The notes under the pieces are model-generated. The model did no database searches, was not told where the DNA came from, and was given only the letters and a program-made list of their open reading frames with translations. From Acidovorax sp. HDW3 (GTDB lineage: Bacteria; Pseudomonadota; Gammaproteobacteria; Burkholderiales; Burkholderiaceae_C): a DNA stretch of 64,000 nt. The translations under genes were made by a program, and so were the position numbers. Of the stretch, positions 18,685 through 27,752 are shown piece after piece. The stretch is from assembly GCF_011303755.1 (NCBI RefSeq), contig NZ_CP049885.1, positions 584,001 to 648,000 of the forward strand, given 5' to 3'. How positions within the stretch are numbered: the stretch's first letter is position 1; every line of letters begins with the position of its first letter.

Positions 18685-19917
18685 TTAGGCGACCGGGGCT
18701 GCCTGGGGCAGTGGTGCGCGCCCGCCAGCACGGCTCCAGCTGCGTGTCCAGCGCGGCTGCAGCAGGTGCAGCACAGCCAGCATGGTCACGGCCAGCACGG
18801 CCAGGGCGATGAAGCCCCACAGGTAGCTGCCCAGGTACTGGCGTGACAGGCCCATGGTGGCCGGCACCAGGCCGCCGCCCAGTGCGCCGATCTCGCCGAT
18901 CATGGAGCCGGCCACGGCCGTGCTCTGCGGCCAGCGCAGCGGCACCAGCTGGAACAGCGCGCCGTTGCCCGCGCCCAGGGCGGCAAAGCACAGCAGCAGC
19001 AGCGCCGTGGTTCCCAACAGCGAGGTTTGGGTGAGACTGCAGGCGCCCAGGCTCAGGCCGACGGTGACGAGCACTACGGTCAGGGTGTTGATGCCGCCCC
19101 AGTGGTCGGACAACCAGCCGCCGACGATGCGCAGCGCCGCGCCCATGAAGGCGGCCAGCATGGTCAGCTGCCCGGCCTGTACCTTGCTCACACCGAACTG
19201 GTCGTAGTAGTAGGTTGGCAAAAACGTGACCAGGCCGATGAAGCCGCCGAAGGTGACAGCGTAGATGGCGCTGAAGGCCCAGCCATCCAGCTCGAACAGG
19301 CAGGCGATGTGCTCGCGCAGCGAGGCGTGCGGTGCCACGTCCTCGGGTTCGCGCGCCAGCGTCAGCATGACGGCAATGGGCAGCAGCAGACCCAGGGCGG
19401 TGAGGCCGTAGACCGCCTTCCAGCCCCACAGCTGCGCTAGCGCCGGCGCCAGCAGCGCGGCCACCGAGGTGCCGACGTTGCCCGCGCCCACCAGCCCCAT
19501 GGCCAGGCCCTTGTAGCGCGGCGGGAACGAGCCCGAGCCCAGCGACAGCGCCACGCCAAAGCTGGCCCCGGCTACGCCCAGCAGCACACCCATGGCCAGC
19601 AGGTCGTTGAAGGTTTCGACGACAAAGTAGCCGTACAAGAGCGCGATGGCGATACCGCCCATCTCCACCAGGGTGGCGTTCTTGCGCCCGATGTACTGCG
19701 CTAGCACGCCCAGCGGAAAGCGCATCAGCGCGCCGGCAAAGATGGGCACTGAGAGCATCAGTCCCACCTGCGCGGGCGTCAGCTGCAGTGCCTCTTTGAT
19801 AAAGGGCGCCATGGCGCCGTTGGACACCCAGACGCCGCAGCAGTAGGTGAAGTAAACAAAGGCCGCCAGCAGCGTGGGCGCGTGGCCGGCTTTGAGAAAG
19901 GAGCGAAATCCCGCCAT
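18685..19917 (-). CDS. MFS nitrate/nitrite transporter (NarK/NasA-type)
   Basis: The 410-residue protein has about twelve transmembrane helices. GLVGAGNVGTSVAALLAP (near residue 145) matches the glycine-rich nitrate signature of NarK-family transporters, and a second Gly-rich motif is near residue 330 (GEIGALGGGLVPATMG). It should bring nitrate in, or exchange it for nitrite, at the inner membrane. It lies 34 bp downstream of nasA as the last gene of the nirB-nirD-nasA operon, supporting an assimilatory role. Confidence 0.9.
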   Translation of the reverse strand: MAGFRSFLKAGHAPTLLAAFVYFTYCCGVWVSNGAMAPFIKEALQLTPAQVGLMLSVPIFAGALMRFPLGVLAQYIGRKNATLVEMGGIAIALLYGYFVVETFNDLLAMGVLLGVAGASFGVALSLGSGSFPPRYKGLAMGLVGAGNVGTSVAALLAPALAQLWGWKAVYGLTALGLLLPIAVMLTLAREPEDVAPHASLREHIACLFELDGWAFSAIYAVTFGGFIGLVTFLPTYYYDQFGVSKVQAGQLTMLAAFMGAALRIVGGWLSDHWGGINTLTVVLVTVGLSLGACSLTQTSLLGTTALLLLCFAALGAGNGALFQLVPLRWPQSTAVAGSMIGEIGALGGGLVPATMGLSRQYLGSYLWGFIALAVLAVTMLAVLHLLQPRWTRSWSRAGGRAPLPQAAPVA

Positions 19918-19951
19918 GGTGTGTCTCCGTGGAAGTAAGGAAGAGGGGGGG

Positions 19952-22774
19952 TCAGGCCGCTGCCATGCTGGCCTGCACCATGCGCTGCAGCTGCGGTACG
20001 CAGGAGCCGCATTGCGTGCCGCAGCGCAGCTCGGCCTTCAGGCGCTGCAGGCGGGTGGGTGCATCGCCTTCGCAGGCCTTGAGCAGGCCGGTGATGGAGT
20101 TCTCGCCCACGCCCTCGCAGGCGCAGACGGTGGCACCGCGCGGGGCCAGTGGCTGCGGCGGCTGGGCGCCGGGTTGCAGCAGGGCGCGGCGCAGGGGCTG
20201 GGCATCCAGGCGTTCCTGCAGCAGCGGGGCGATCCAGGCCTGGGCACTCACATCCCCGGCCAGCAGCACGGCCTGCAGCTGCTGGGCCTTGCCTGCGGCC
20301 TCCAGCCGGGCGCGGCGCCACTGGCCCCGGCGCGCGTCGCGGTAGGCCAGCAGGCCCGCGCCCTGCAGGCCCAGGATGGCGGCGATGCGCTCGACCAGCG
20401 CCTCGTCCACGGCCTGGTGCGCGGCGGCGCGCAACTGAACGCCACAGCCTTGCACGCTGCTGCCCTGCTCGGCGCGGCCAAACAGGCTGCAGCTGGCAAA
20501 GGGGAATTGCTCCATCAGCGCTTCAAGCTGCTGGCGCACGCGCTGCACCTGGGCCAGCGGCAGCCAGGCCTGGGCCCACAGGCCCCAGGGCAGCTCGGCC
20601 TTCAGCACCTTGATGGCCGTGTGCTTGAGCTCGGGCTGCAGCGATTGCGGGCAGCGCGCGTCGGCTGTCAGCGCGTTGACGCCCGCCAGGCGCCGCCCCG
20701 TGCTGCTGGCGCCGCCCAGCGCCTCGTCGCCCCAGTGCATGGGCAGGAACACCTGGCCGGGCGCCAGCGTGCTGCTCTCCTGCACCGGGGCGACGATGCT
20801 GCCCCGGCGGCTGGTGAGGTAGGCCAGGTCGCCGTCCTTGAGGCCCAGGCGCACCATGTCGGCGGCGTGCAGCTCGGCGCGCGGCTCGCTGGCGTGGGCC
20901 CAGAGGTTTTCCACCAGGCCGCTGCGGCTCAGGCCATGCCACTGGTCGCGCAGGCGGCCGGTGATGAGGGCGAAGGGGTGGCGCGCGTCGGTGGGCTCGG
21001 CCACGCTGGCGGGCAGCTGCAGGGCAAAGCGCGCGCGGCCGTCGGGGGTGGCGAAATGCTGGTCGGTGTACAGGCGCGCAAGGCCCTGGCTCTGGCCCTC
21101 GGGGCAGGGCCATTGGCGCGGCGCGGCTTCGAGCTGCGCCCAGGACAGGCCCGTGATGTCCAGGTCGCGCCCGCGCGTGCTTTCGCGGTGCTCGTTCCAG
21201 ATGGCCTCGGGGCCGTCGTAGGGGAACAGGCTGGGCAAGGCGGCGCGGCTGGGCAGCAGCGGCTGCAGGCGCCGTGCCACCTCGGTGACGATGCGCCAGT
21301 CGGCCCAGGCCAGATCCGGCGGTGCAATAGCGGCGCGCACGCGGCTGATGCGGCGCTCGCTGTTGGTGACGGTGCCCTCTTTTTCGCCCCAGGTGCTGGC
21401 GGGCAGCAGCAGGTCGGCGTAGCGCGCCGTGGCGCCCGTGGCGTAGGCGTCTTGCACCACCACGTACTCGGCGCGCTGCAGGGCGCGGCGCACCAGGGTC
21501 TGGTCGGGCAGGCTGTGCGCGGGGTTGGTGCAGGCAATCCACAAGAGCTTGATCTGCCCGTCGGCGGCGGCCTGGAACATCTCTACTGCGGCCTTGCCCG
21601 GCTGCGCGGGCACGCTGGGCACGCCCCACAGTGCGGCGACTTCGGCGCGGTGCTGGGCGTCGGCCAGGTTGCGGTGGGCGCTGAGCTGGTTGGCCAGCGC
21701 ACCGACCTCGCGCCCGCCCATGGCGTTGGGCTGGCCGGTGAGCGAGAACGGCCCCGCGCCGGCCTTGCCGATCTGGCCACAGGCCAGGTGCAGGTTGATG
21801 AGGGCGGTGTTGTTGTCGGTGCCGTGCGCGGATTGGTTCAGGCCCTGGCAGTACAGGCTGAGCGTGGGCTGGCGGGTGGCCTGCGTGATGTGCCCATCGT
21901 GCACGCCGGCAAACCAGCGCGCCGCCTGCAGCAGTTCGGCGGGGGCGATGCCGCAGTGCTGTGCGACGGCCTCGGGCGTGGCTTGGGCGACGAGGGCAGC
22001 CAGGGCCGTCCAGCCCTGGGTGCGGGTGGCGATGAAGCGCTCGTCGAGCCAGCCCTGCTCCAGGATGCAGCGCAGCATGCCGTGGTAGAGCCACACGTCC
22101 GAGCCGGGTTTCAAGGCCAGGTGCAGGTCGGCCAGCTCGGCGCTGTCGGTGCGGCGCGGGTCGCAGACGATGATTTTGAGCGCCGGGTTGGCGCGTTTCG
22201 CGTCCTCGATGCGCCTGAACAGGATGGGGTGCGCCCAGGCCGGGTTCGCGCCGCTGATGAACAGCGTGGCGGCCTGGGCGATGTCGTCGTAGCAGGCGGG
22301 TGGCGCGTCGGCGCCCAGCGTGGCCTTGTAGCCGGCCACGGCGCTGCTCATGCACAGGCGTGAGTTGGTGTCGATGTTGTTCGTGCCCAGCAGCCCCTTG
22401 GCGAACTTGTTGAAGGCGTAGTAGTCCTCGGTCAGCAGCTGGCCCGAGACGTAGAGGCCCACGGCGTCCGGCCCATGCTGCCGCACGGTGCTGGCCAGGC
22501 GCTGGGCCAGGCCGTCGAGCGCTGTATTCCAGGCGATGGGCTGGGCGCTGCCTGTGCGTGTGCTGCGCTGCTGCGGCTGCAGCAGGCGCACCTGGGGCGT
22601 GAGTTCGGGCCTGGCCGTCAGGTGCAGCGTCGAGCCCTTGGAGCACAGGCGGCCCCGGTTGGCCGGGTGCTCCGGGTCGCCGCGCACGCCGGTGATGCGG
22701 CCGGCCTCGCTTTCGATCAACACGCCGCAGCCGACGCCGCAGTAGGGACAGGTGGAGGGGGTAGAGGTCTTCAT
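19952..22774 (-). CDS. nasA: Assimilatory nitrate reductase catalytic subunit
   Basis: The 940-residue molybdoprotein begins with a 4Fe-4S cluster motif (CPYCGVGCGV, then GRLCSKG). NTNSRLCMSSAVAGY near residue 140 contains the cysteine that binds molybdenum. A molybdopterin dinucleotide-binding domain is near residues 690-800. The C-terminus carries a BFD-like [2Fe-2S] domain (CACEGVGENSI and CGTQCGSCVPQL). It reduces nitrate to nitrite in the cytosol. The extra [2Fe-2S] domain is typical of NADH- or ferredoxin-linked NasA. It needs the bis-MGD cofactor, to which the moeA/moaD/moaE/mobB genes of this window would contribute. Confidence 0.93.
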   Translation of the reverse strand: MKTSTPSTCPYCGVGCGVLIESEAGRITGVRGDPEHPANRGRLCSKGSTLHLTARPELTPQVRLLQPQQRSTRTGSAQPIAWNTALDGLAQRLASTVRQHGPDAVGLYVSGQLLTEDYYAFNKFAKGLLGTNNIDTNSRLCMSSAVAGYKATLGADAPPACYDDIAQAATLFISGANPAWAHPILFRRIEDAKRANPALKIIVCDPRRTDSAELADLHLALKPGSDVWLYHGMLRCILEQGWLDERFIATRTQGWTALAALVAQATPEAVAQHCGIAPAELLQAARWFAGVHDGHITQATRQPTLSLYCQGLNQSAHGTDNNTALINLHLACGQIGKAGAGPFSLTGQPNAMGGREVGALANQLSAHRNLADAQHRAEVAALWGVPSVPAQPGKAAVEMFQAAADGQIKLLWIACTNPAHSLPDQTLVRRALQRAEYVVVQDAYATGATARYADLLLPASTWGEKEGTVTNSERRISRVRAAIAPPDLAWADWRIVTEVARRLQPLLPSRAALPSLFPYDGPEAIWNEHRESTRGRDLDITGLSWAQLEAAPRQWPCPEGQSQGLARLYTDQHFATPDGRARFALQLPASVAEPTDARHPFALITGRLRDQWHGLSRSGLVENLWAHASEPRAELHAADMVRLGLKDGDLAYLTSRRGSIVAPVQESSTLAPGQVFLPMHWGDEALGGASSTGRRLAGVNALTADARCPQSLQPELKHTAIKVLKAELPWGLWAQAWLPLAQVQRVRQQLEALMEQFPFASCSLFGRAEQGSSVQGCGVQLRAAAHQAVDEALVERIAAILGLQGAGLLAYRDARRGQWRRARLEAAGKAQQLQAVLLAGDVSAQAWIAPLLQERLDAQPLRRALLQPGAQPPQPLAPRGATVCACEGVGENSITGLLKACEGDAPTRLQRLKAELRCGTQCGSCVPQLQRMVQASMAAA

Positions 22775-22807
22775 GCGCGACCGCCTTCTCGTGGTGCGTG
22801 TCGGGGG

Positions 22808-23188
22808 TTACGTACAGCGCAGCGCCGGCCCGGCCAGCGGGCGCGTTTGCGTCAGTGCATGGCTGGCCAGTTCGGTCGCGTCCAGATAGACGGCGCCGGC
22901 TTCTATTTGCACGCGGAAGGTGGGCGTGCTGCCCTCATCGGGCGCCAGCGCCTGGCCGTCGGCCAGGGCTATCGTCCAGTTGTGCAGCGGGCAGGCAACG
23001 TTGGCGCCGAACACCATGCCCTGGCTCAGCGGCCCGCCCTTGTAGGGGCTGTAGTCGAGCAGGGCGTAGACGGCGTCGGCGGCGGTGCGAAACAGCGCCA
23101 CCTCCAGCCCCTGGGGGCGTGCGACGCGGCGCGCGCCCTGGCGCGGGATGTCGGCGACTTGGCAGATGTATTTCCATTGCGGGTTCAT
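22808..23188 (-). CDS. nirD: Nitrite reductase (NAD(P)H) small subunit, Rieske-like fold
   Basis: The 126-residue NirD-type protein has a Rieske fold. Rieske clusters need a first Cys-x-His and a second Cys-x-x-His. Here the second survives (ACPLHNW) but the first is replaced (DYSPYKGGPL), so no [2Fe-2S] cluster is expected, as is common in NirD. The start MNPQWKYI follows AAAGG; an in-frame ATG 15 bases upstream contains that site and is less likely. It lies 64 bp downstream of nirB across a copy of the short palindromic repeat. Confidence 0.88.
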   Translation of the reverse strand: MNPQWKYICQVADIPRQGARRVARPQGLEVALFRTAADAVYALLDYSPYKGGPLSQGMVFGANVACPLHNWTIALADGQALAPDEGSTPTFRVQIEAGAVYLDATELASHALTQTRPLAGPALRCT

Positions 23189-23196
23189 TGCTATAC

Positions 23197-23262
23197 CTTT
23201 CATAGCTGCTAGCGCTTATCCATTGGGCGCTAGAGCCTGTTTTTGCTTGAAATCAAATAGCG
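23197..23262 (+). repeat. Comamonadaceae-type short palindromic repeat, copy 4 (nirD-nirB junction)
   Basis: ATAGCTGCTAGCGCTTATCC, then GGGCGCTAGAGCC and a T-rich tail TTTTTGCTTGAAATCAAATAGC. The tail contains the nirB stop codon and final residues, so the element appears to define the 3' end of nirB. Confidence 0.75.
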
Positions 23263-25703
23263 ACGGCGATCGGGATGAACTGGCGCTCGTCCACGCGCGC
23301 CTTCTCGCCCTCGAACCACGGGTCGGGCTCGCCCTCCAGGGCGAACTGCAGCCGCGCCCACAGCGCCTGGCGGTTGTCCGCGTCTTCCAGCACCTTGTGC
23401 TTGACGTGTTCCAGCCCCACGCGGGCGACGTAGTGCGTGGTGCGCTCCAGGTACCAGCCCTCTTCGCGGTAGAGCTGCAGGAAGGCGCCACTGATCTCCA
23501 TCACCTCCTCGGCGGTTTTCACCTTGGTGAAGAAGTGCGCCACCTCGGTCTTGATGCCGCCGTTGCCGGCAATGTGAATCTCCCAACCGGAATCGACGCC
23601 GATGATCCCCACGTCCTTGATGCCGCTTTCGGCGCAGTTGCGCGGGCAGCCGCTGACGGCGAGCTTGACCTTGTGCGGTGCGTACATGCGCCACAGCGCA
23701 CGCTCCAGGTCGCGGCCGAGCTGGCTGCTGTCTTGCGTGCCAAAGCGGCACCATTCGCTGCCCACGCAGGTCTTCACGGTGCGCAGGCTCTTGCCGTAGG
23801 CGTGGCCGCAGGGCATACCGATGTCGCGCCACACGCCCTGCAGGTCTTCCTTTTTCACGCCCAAGAGGTCGATGCGCTGGCCGCCCGTGACCTTGACGCC
23901 GGGGATCTGGTACTTGTCCACCACGTCGGCAATGCGGCGCAGCTCGGCCGCCGTGGTCTCGCCACCCCACATGCGCGGGATGACGGAATACGTGCCGTCC
24001 TTCTGGATGTTGGCGTGGCTGCGCTCGTTGATGGCGCGGCTTTGCGGGTCGTCCAGCGCCTCCTTGGGCCAGGTGCTGGTGAGGTAGTAGTTGACTGCCG
24101 GACGGCATTTGGGGCAGCCGTCGGGCGTCTTCCACTCCATGAAGGCGAAGACTTCTTCCTTGCTGATGAGGTGGTGGGTGCGAATCGCATCGCGCACCGC
24201 CTGGTGGCCGTGGTCGGTGCAGGCGCACACCGGCTGGGCAGTGCTGGCCGCCGCGTAGGCGCCGCCCACGGTGGCCATCAAAATCTGCTCGACCAGGCCC
24301 GTGCACGAGCCGCAGCTGGCGCTGGCCTTGGTGTGCTTGCGCACCTCGTCGATGGTGAACAGGCCTTTTTCCTTGATCGCCTTGCAGATCGTGCCCTTGG
24401 TCACGCCGTTGCAGCCGCAGACCTCGAAGCTGTCGGGCAAGGTCGCCGCCTGGTTCTGGCCGGCGTGGCCGCCTTCGCCGATGTTGCTCTCGCCAAACAT
24501 CAGCTTGTCGCGCAGCTCGGCCACGCTGCGGCCCTCGCGCAGCAGCCGGAAGTACCAGCTGCCATCGACCGTGTTGCCGTACAGGCAGGCGCCGACCAGC
24601 TTATCGTCCTTGAGCACCAGCTTTTTGTACTGGCCGCTGCCGGGGTCGCTGAGCAAAATCTCCTCGGTGCCCTCGCCGCCCATGAAGTCGCCGGCGGAGA
24701 ACAGATCGATGCCCGTGACCTTGAGCTTGGTCGAGGTCTGCGAGCCCACATAGCGGCCAATGCCGAATTCGGCCAGGTGATTCGCCAGCACCTTGCCTTG
24801 CTCGAACAGCGGCGCCACCAGGCCATAGGCCACGCCCCGGTGCGCAGCGCATTCGCCCACGGCGTAGATGCGTGCGTCGGTGGTGGTCTGCATGGTGTCG
24901 TTCACCACGATGCCCCGGTTCACGTGCAGGCGCATGGATTCGGCCAACTGGGTGTTGGGGCGGATGCCCACGGCCATCACCACCAGATCGGCGCTCACTT
25001 CGCTGCCGTCCTTGAAGCGCACGGCTTTCACCCGGCCATCGTCACCGCCCAGCAGCTCCTGGGTCTGCGCCGACATCAGGAAGTTCATGCCGCGCTCGGC
25101 CAGCGCTTTTTGCAGCATCTGCCCGGCCACGGGGTCGAGCTGGCGCTCCATCAGCCATTCGCCGGCGTGCACCACGGTCACTTGCATGCCGCGCTTCATC
25201 AGGCCGTTGGCGGCCTCCAGCCCCAGCAGGCCGCCGCCGATGACCACTGCGTGCCGGTACTTGGCGGCGGCGTCGATCATGGCCTGCGTGTCGGCAATGT
25301 CGCGGTAGGCCAATACGCCCGCCAAGTCCTTGCCCGGGATCGGCAGCATGAAGGGGTTGGAGCCCGTGGCCAGGATCAGCCGGTCGTAGGGCACGGTGAT
25401 GGCCTCGCCGTTCGCATCCGTGGCGTGCACCGTGCGCCGCGCGCGGTTGACCTCGGTCACGGTGGTGCCGGTGTGCAAGGTGATGCCGTGCTCCTGGTAC
25501 CAGGACCAATCGTTGAGCACGATCTGCTCCAGCGTCTGCTCGCCCGCCAGCACGGGCGAGAGCAGGATGCGGTTGTAGTTGGGGTGCGGCTCGGCGCCGA
25601 AGATGGTGATGTCGTAGAGCTCGGGCGCGAGCTTGAGCAGCTCTTCGAGCGTGCGCACCCCCGCCATGCCGTTGCCTACCAGAACCAGTTTTGCTCGCTT
25701 CAT
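23253..25703 (-). CDS. nirB: Nitrite reductase (NAD(P)H) large subunit
   Basis: The 816-residue protein begins with an FAD/NAD(P)-binding pyridine nucleotide-disulfide oxidoreductase part (VLVGNGMAGVRTLEE; VVIGGGLLGLEAANG). A BFD-like [2Fe-2S] domain follows (CGCNGVTKGTICKAI, CGSCTGLVEQIL), then a sirohaem/4Fe-4S nitrite reductase domain with CVGSEWCRFG and SGCPRNCAESG. It reduces nitrite to ammonium in the cytosol. I chose the start MKRAKLVLVG because a GAAGGG site precedes it. It is the first gene of the nirB-nirD-nasA-MFS operon, behind a sigma-54 promoter. Confidence 0.95.
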   Translation of the reverse strand: MKRAKLVLVGNGMAGVRTLEELLKLAPELYDITIFGAEPHPNYNRILLSPVLAGEQTLEQIVLNDWSWYQEHGITLHTGTTVTEVNRARRTVHATDANGEAITVPYDRLILATGSNPFMLPIPGKDLAGVLAYRDIADTQAMIDAAAKYRHAVVIGGGLLGLEAANGLMKRGMQVTVVHAGEWLMERQLDPVAGQMLQKALAERGMNFLMSAQTQELLGGDDGRVKAVRFKDGSEVSADLVVMAVGIRPNTQLAESMRLHVNRGIVVNDTMQTTTDARIYAVGECAAHRGVAYGLVAPLFEQGKVLANHLAEFGIGRYVGSQTSTKLKVTGIDLFSAGDFMGGEGTEEILLSDPGSGQYKKLVLKDDKLVGACLYGNTVDGSWYFRLLREGRSVAELRDKLMFGESNIGEGGHAGQNQAATLPDSFEVCGCNGVTKGTICKAIKEKGLFTIDEVRKHTKASASCGSCTGLVEQILMATVGGAYAAASTAQPVCACTDHGHQAVRDAIRTHHLISKEEVFAFMEWKTPDGCPKCRPAVNYYLTSTWPKEALDDPQSRAINERSHANIQKDGTYSVIPRMWGGETTAAELRRIADVVDKYQIPGVKVTGGQRIDLLGVKKEDLQGVWRDIGMPCGHAYGKSLRTVKTCVGSEWCRFGTQDSSQLGRDLERALWRMYAPHKVKLAVSGCPRNCAESGIKDVGIIGVDSGWEIHIAGNGGIKTEVAHFFTKVKTAEEVMEISGAFLQLYREEGWYLERTTHYVARVGLEHVKHKVLEDADNRQALWARLQFALEGEPDPWFEGEKARVDERQFIPIAVAI

Positions 25704-25738
25704 CGTGTGCCCTTCTGCAGTGAATGCAGTGGGAGTAC

Positions 25739-25753
25739 GCAATGACCGTGCCA
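25739..25753 (-). promoter_or_regulatory. Sigma-54 (RpoN) promoter of nirB-nirD-nasA-MFS operon
   Basis: On the minus strand TGGCACG-GTCA-TTGC matches the -24/-12 consensus TGGCACG-N4-TTGC at every position. It lies 36 bases upstream of the nirB start. Transcription would begin near 25727. Confidence 0.85.
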
Positions 25754-25793
25754 GGGTGTTTTCCCTTGGGGAAGGTCTGGGATGGTGCGTGTT

Positions 25794-25840
25794 GGGCCTG
25801 ATTTGGTGCAAACCCTCGGCCCATGCACCAAGCAGGGGAA
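25794..25840 (-). promoter_or_regulatory. Candidate NtrC-type enhancer sites upstream of the sigma-54 promoter
   Basis: Two perfect half-sites are present on the plus strand: GGTGCA (25805-25810) and TGCACC (25824-25829), part of an 8-bp inverted repeat with a 13-base spacer. Read as NtrC sites (TGCACC-N5-GGTGCA), each perfect half has a weak partner (GGGGAA and GGGCCT). Centres are near -105 and -75, about three helix turns apart. The half-site order is not canonical, so the regulator's identity is uncertain. Confidence 0.5.
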
Positions 25841-25849
25841 TGACGACGT

Positions 25850-25873
25850 AAAAAAACCGCCAGGCGGCGGTTT
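25850..25873 (-). terminator. Intrinsic terminator downstream of accD
   Basis: On the minus strand AAACCGCC-GCCT-GGCGG is followed by seven T residues, starting about 22 bases after the accD stop. Confidence 0.85.
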
Positions 25874-25894
25874 GGGGTTGGGGCTGCTGCGCGC

Positions 25895-26767
25895 TTATGC
25901 GACGGCGTCTGCCGGCAGGCGCTGGAGCATGGCCAGGCTCTTGGCGATGGTGTCGCGCAGCTCGCGCCGATCGACGATCATGTCCACGGCGCCTTTTTCC
26001 TGCAGGAATTCGGCGCGCTGAAAGCCCTCGGGCAGCTTGACGCGCACAGTGGTTTCAATCACACGTGGGCCAGCAAAGCCGATCAGCGCCTTGGGTTCGG
26101 CGATGACGATGTCGCCGATGAAGGCGAAGCCGGCGGAAACGCCGCCCATGGTCGGGTCGGTGAGTACGCTGATATAGGGCAGGCCTTTTTGCGCCAGGCG
26201 TGTGAGGGCGGCATTGGTCTTGGCCATTTGCATGAGAGAGAACAGACCCTCTTGCATCCGTGCGCCACCGGTGGCGGTAAAGCAGATGAAGGGCACCTTC
26301 TGTTCGATCGCGGTCTCCACCCCGCGCACAAAGCGCTCGCCCACCACCGAGCCCATGGAGCCGGCCATGAAGTCGAATTCGAAGCAGGCCGCCACCACGT
26401 TGATGCTCTTGACCGCGCCGCCCATGACGATGAGCGCATCGGTCTCGCCGGTATTTTCCAGCGCTTCTTTCAGGCGCTCGGGGTACTTGCGGCTGTCCTT
26501 GAATTTCAGGGCATCGACCGGCAGCACTTCCTGGCCGATTTCATAGCGGCCTTCGTTGTCGAGGAAGGCGTCGAGGCGCGCGCGCGCACCGATGCGGTGG
26601 TGGTGGCTGCAACCGGGGCAGACGTTCTGGTTGAATTCCAGGTCGTTCTTGTACAGCACCGTCTCGCAGCTGGGGCACTTGATCCACAGGCCCTCGGGCA
26701 TCTGGCGGCGCTCGGTGGGGTTGGTTTGCTGGATCTTGGAGGGCAGGAGTTTTTCGAGCCAGGACAT
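25895..26767 (-). CDS. accD: Acetyl-CoA carboxylase carboxyltransferase subunit beta
   Basis: The 290-residue product begins [12 protein letters not shown]. It has the N-terminal zinc ribbon ([10 protein letters not shown] ... NVCPGCSHH, residues about 31-56) and the crotonase-fold carboxyltransferase domain ([13 protein letters not shown], near residue 165). With AccA it transfers the carboxyl group from biotin to acetyl-CoA in fatty-acid synthesis. The start is chosen by homology and an AAGGA site. It is the last gene here of the trp block, separated from trpA by 175 bp of hairpin-rich repeat. Confidence 0.96.
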   Translation of the reverse strand: MSWLEKLLPSKIQQTNPTERRQMPEGLWIKCPSCETVLYKNDLEFNQNVCPGCSHHHRIGARARLDAFLDNEGRYEIGQEVLPVDALKFKDSRKYPERLKEALENTGETDALIVMGGAVKSINVVAACFEFDFMAGSMGSVVGERFVRGVETAIEQKVPFICFTATGGARMQEGLFSLMQMAKTNAALTRLAQKGLPYISVLTDPTMGGVSAGFAFIGDIVIAEPKALIGFAGPRVIETTVRVKLPEGFQRAEFLQEKGAVDMIVDRRELRDTIAKSLAMLQRLPADAVA

Positions 26768-26828
26768 GGGTGTTCCTTCTATGAATTTGCCAGGCTGTAC
26801 GCACAGCCTATGAAACTGGCACGGCCCA

Positions 26829-26930
26829 GGCCAGTGGCCGCCGTGCAAGGGCCGCCCCGCTGCACTGGCGGCGTCCCCCTTCCCGCGCGAAGCGCGAGAG
26901 AAGGGGGAAGCGGCGCAGCCGCTCAGGGGG
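26829..26930. repeat. Hairpin-rich REP-like repeat between trpA and accD
   Basis: Three nested or adjacent hairpins are present: GCCAGTG/CACTGGC (outer arms about 26830 and 26862), CCCCCTTCCCGCGC paired imperfectly with GCGCGAGAGAAGGGGG, and GCGGC-GCA-GCCGC. There is no long T-run. It is probably an mRNA-stabilising or attenuating element, or simply a dispersed repeat. Confidence 0.55.
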
Positions 26931-26942
26931 TTGCGTTCTTGA

Positions 26943-27752
26943 TTATGCGTCGAGGGCCTTGCGCACGCCGCGCAGAAAGTCCACGGTGACGGCCACCACT
27001 TTTTCGTGCGGCTGGTCTTCGATCAGTTGGATGATGCGGCTGCCGATGACCACGGCGTCGGCCACCTGGCCGATGGCCTGGGCCGTGGCCGCGTCGCGGA
27101 TGCCAAAGCCCACGCCCACCGGGATGCTGACGTGGCGGCGGATGACGGGCAGCATGGCGGCGACTTCCTCGGTGTTGAGCGCGCCCGAGCCGGTCACGCC
27201 CTTGAGCGAGACGTAGTACACGTAGCCGCTGGCCACGCGCGCCACCTGCTGCATACGCTCCTCGGTGCTGGTGGGGGCGAGCAAAAAGATCAAATCCATG
27301 CTGTGGGCCTGCAGCTGCGCGGCAAAGTCTTCGCACTCCTCGGGCGGGTAGTCCACCACCAAAATGCCATCGACCCCGGCAGCGGCGGCATCGCGCACAA
27401 AAGCGCCCGTGCCGTGGATCTGGTCGTAACGCTCGACCGGGTTGGCGTAGCCCATCAGCACCACGGGTGTGCTCTGGTTGCGCTGGCGAAAGCTGCGCAC
27501 CATGTCCAGCACCTGCACCATGCCAATGCCCAGCGACAGGGCTTTTTCGCCCGCTTTCTGGATCACGGGGCCGTCGGCCATGGGGTCGGAAAACGGCACG
27601 CCGAGTTCGATCACGTCGGCCCCGGCCTCGACCATGCCGTGCATGAGGGCGGGCGTGATGTCGGCAAACGGGAAGCCGGCGGTGACGTAGGGAATCAGGG
27701 CCTTGCGGCCCTTGGCTTGCAGTTGTGCAAAGGTGTCCTGGATGCGGCTCAT
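26943..27752 (-). CDS. trpA: Tryptophan synthase alpha chain
   Basis: The 269-residue product cleaves indole-3-glycerol phosphate to indole and glyceraldehyde 3-phosphate. The TIM-barrel motifs are present: [21 protein letters not shown] (catalytic Glu near residue 49, Asp near 60) and the phosphate-binding GVGFGIRD. The start MSRIQDTF overlaps the trpB stop by 4 bases, so the subunits are translationally coupled. The same frame runs open upstream through trpB, but that part is not trpA. Confidence 0.96.
   Translation of the reverse strand: MSRIQDTFAQLQAKGRKALIPYVTAGFPFADITPALMHGMVEAGADVIELGVPFSDPMADGPVIQKAGEKALSLGIGMVQVLDMVRSFRQRNQSTPVVLMGYANPVERYDQIHGTGAFVRDAAAAGVDGILVVDYPPEECEDFAAQLQAHSMDLIFLLAPTSTEERMQQVARVASGYVYYVSLKGVTGSGALNTEEVAAMLPVIRRHVSIPVGVGFGIRDAATAQAIGQVADAVVIGSRIIQLIEDQPHEKVVAVTVDFLRGVRKALDA

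Noticed and set aside
22808-23188. NirD considered as a Rieske ferredoxin of a dioxygenase
   Set aside because: The first Cys-x-His ligand pair is missing, and the gene is adjacent to nirB and nasA.
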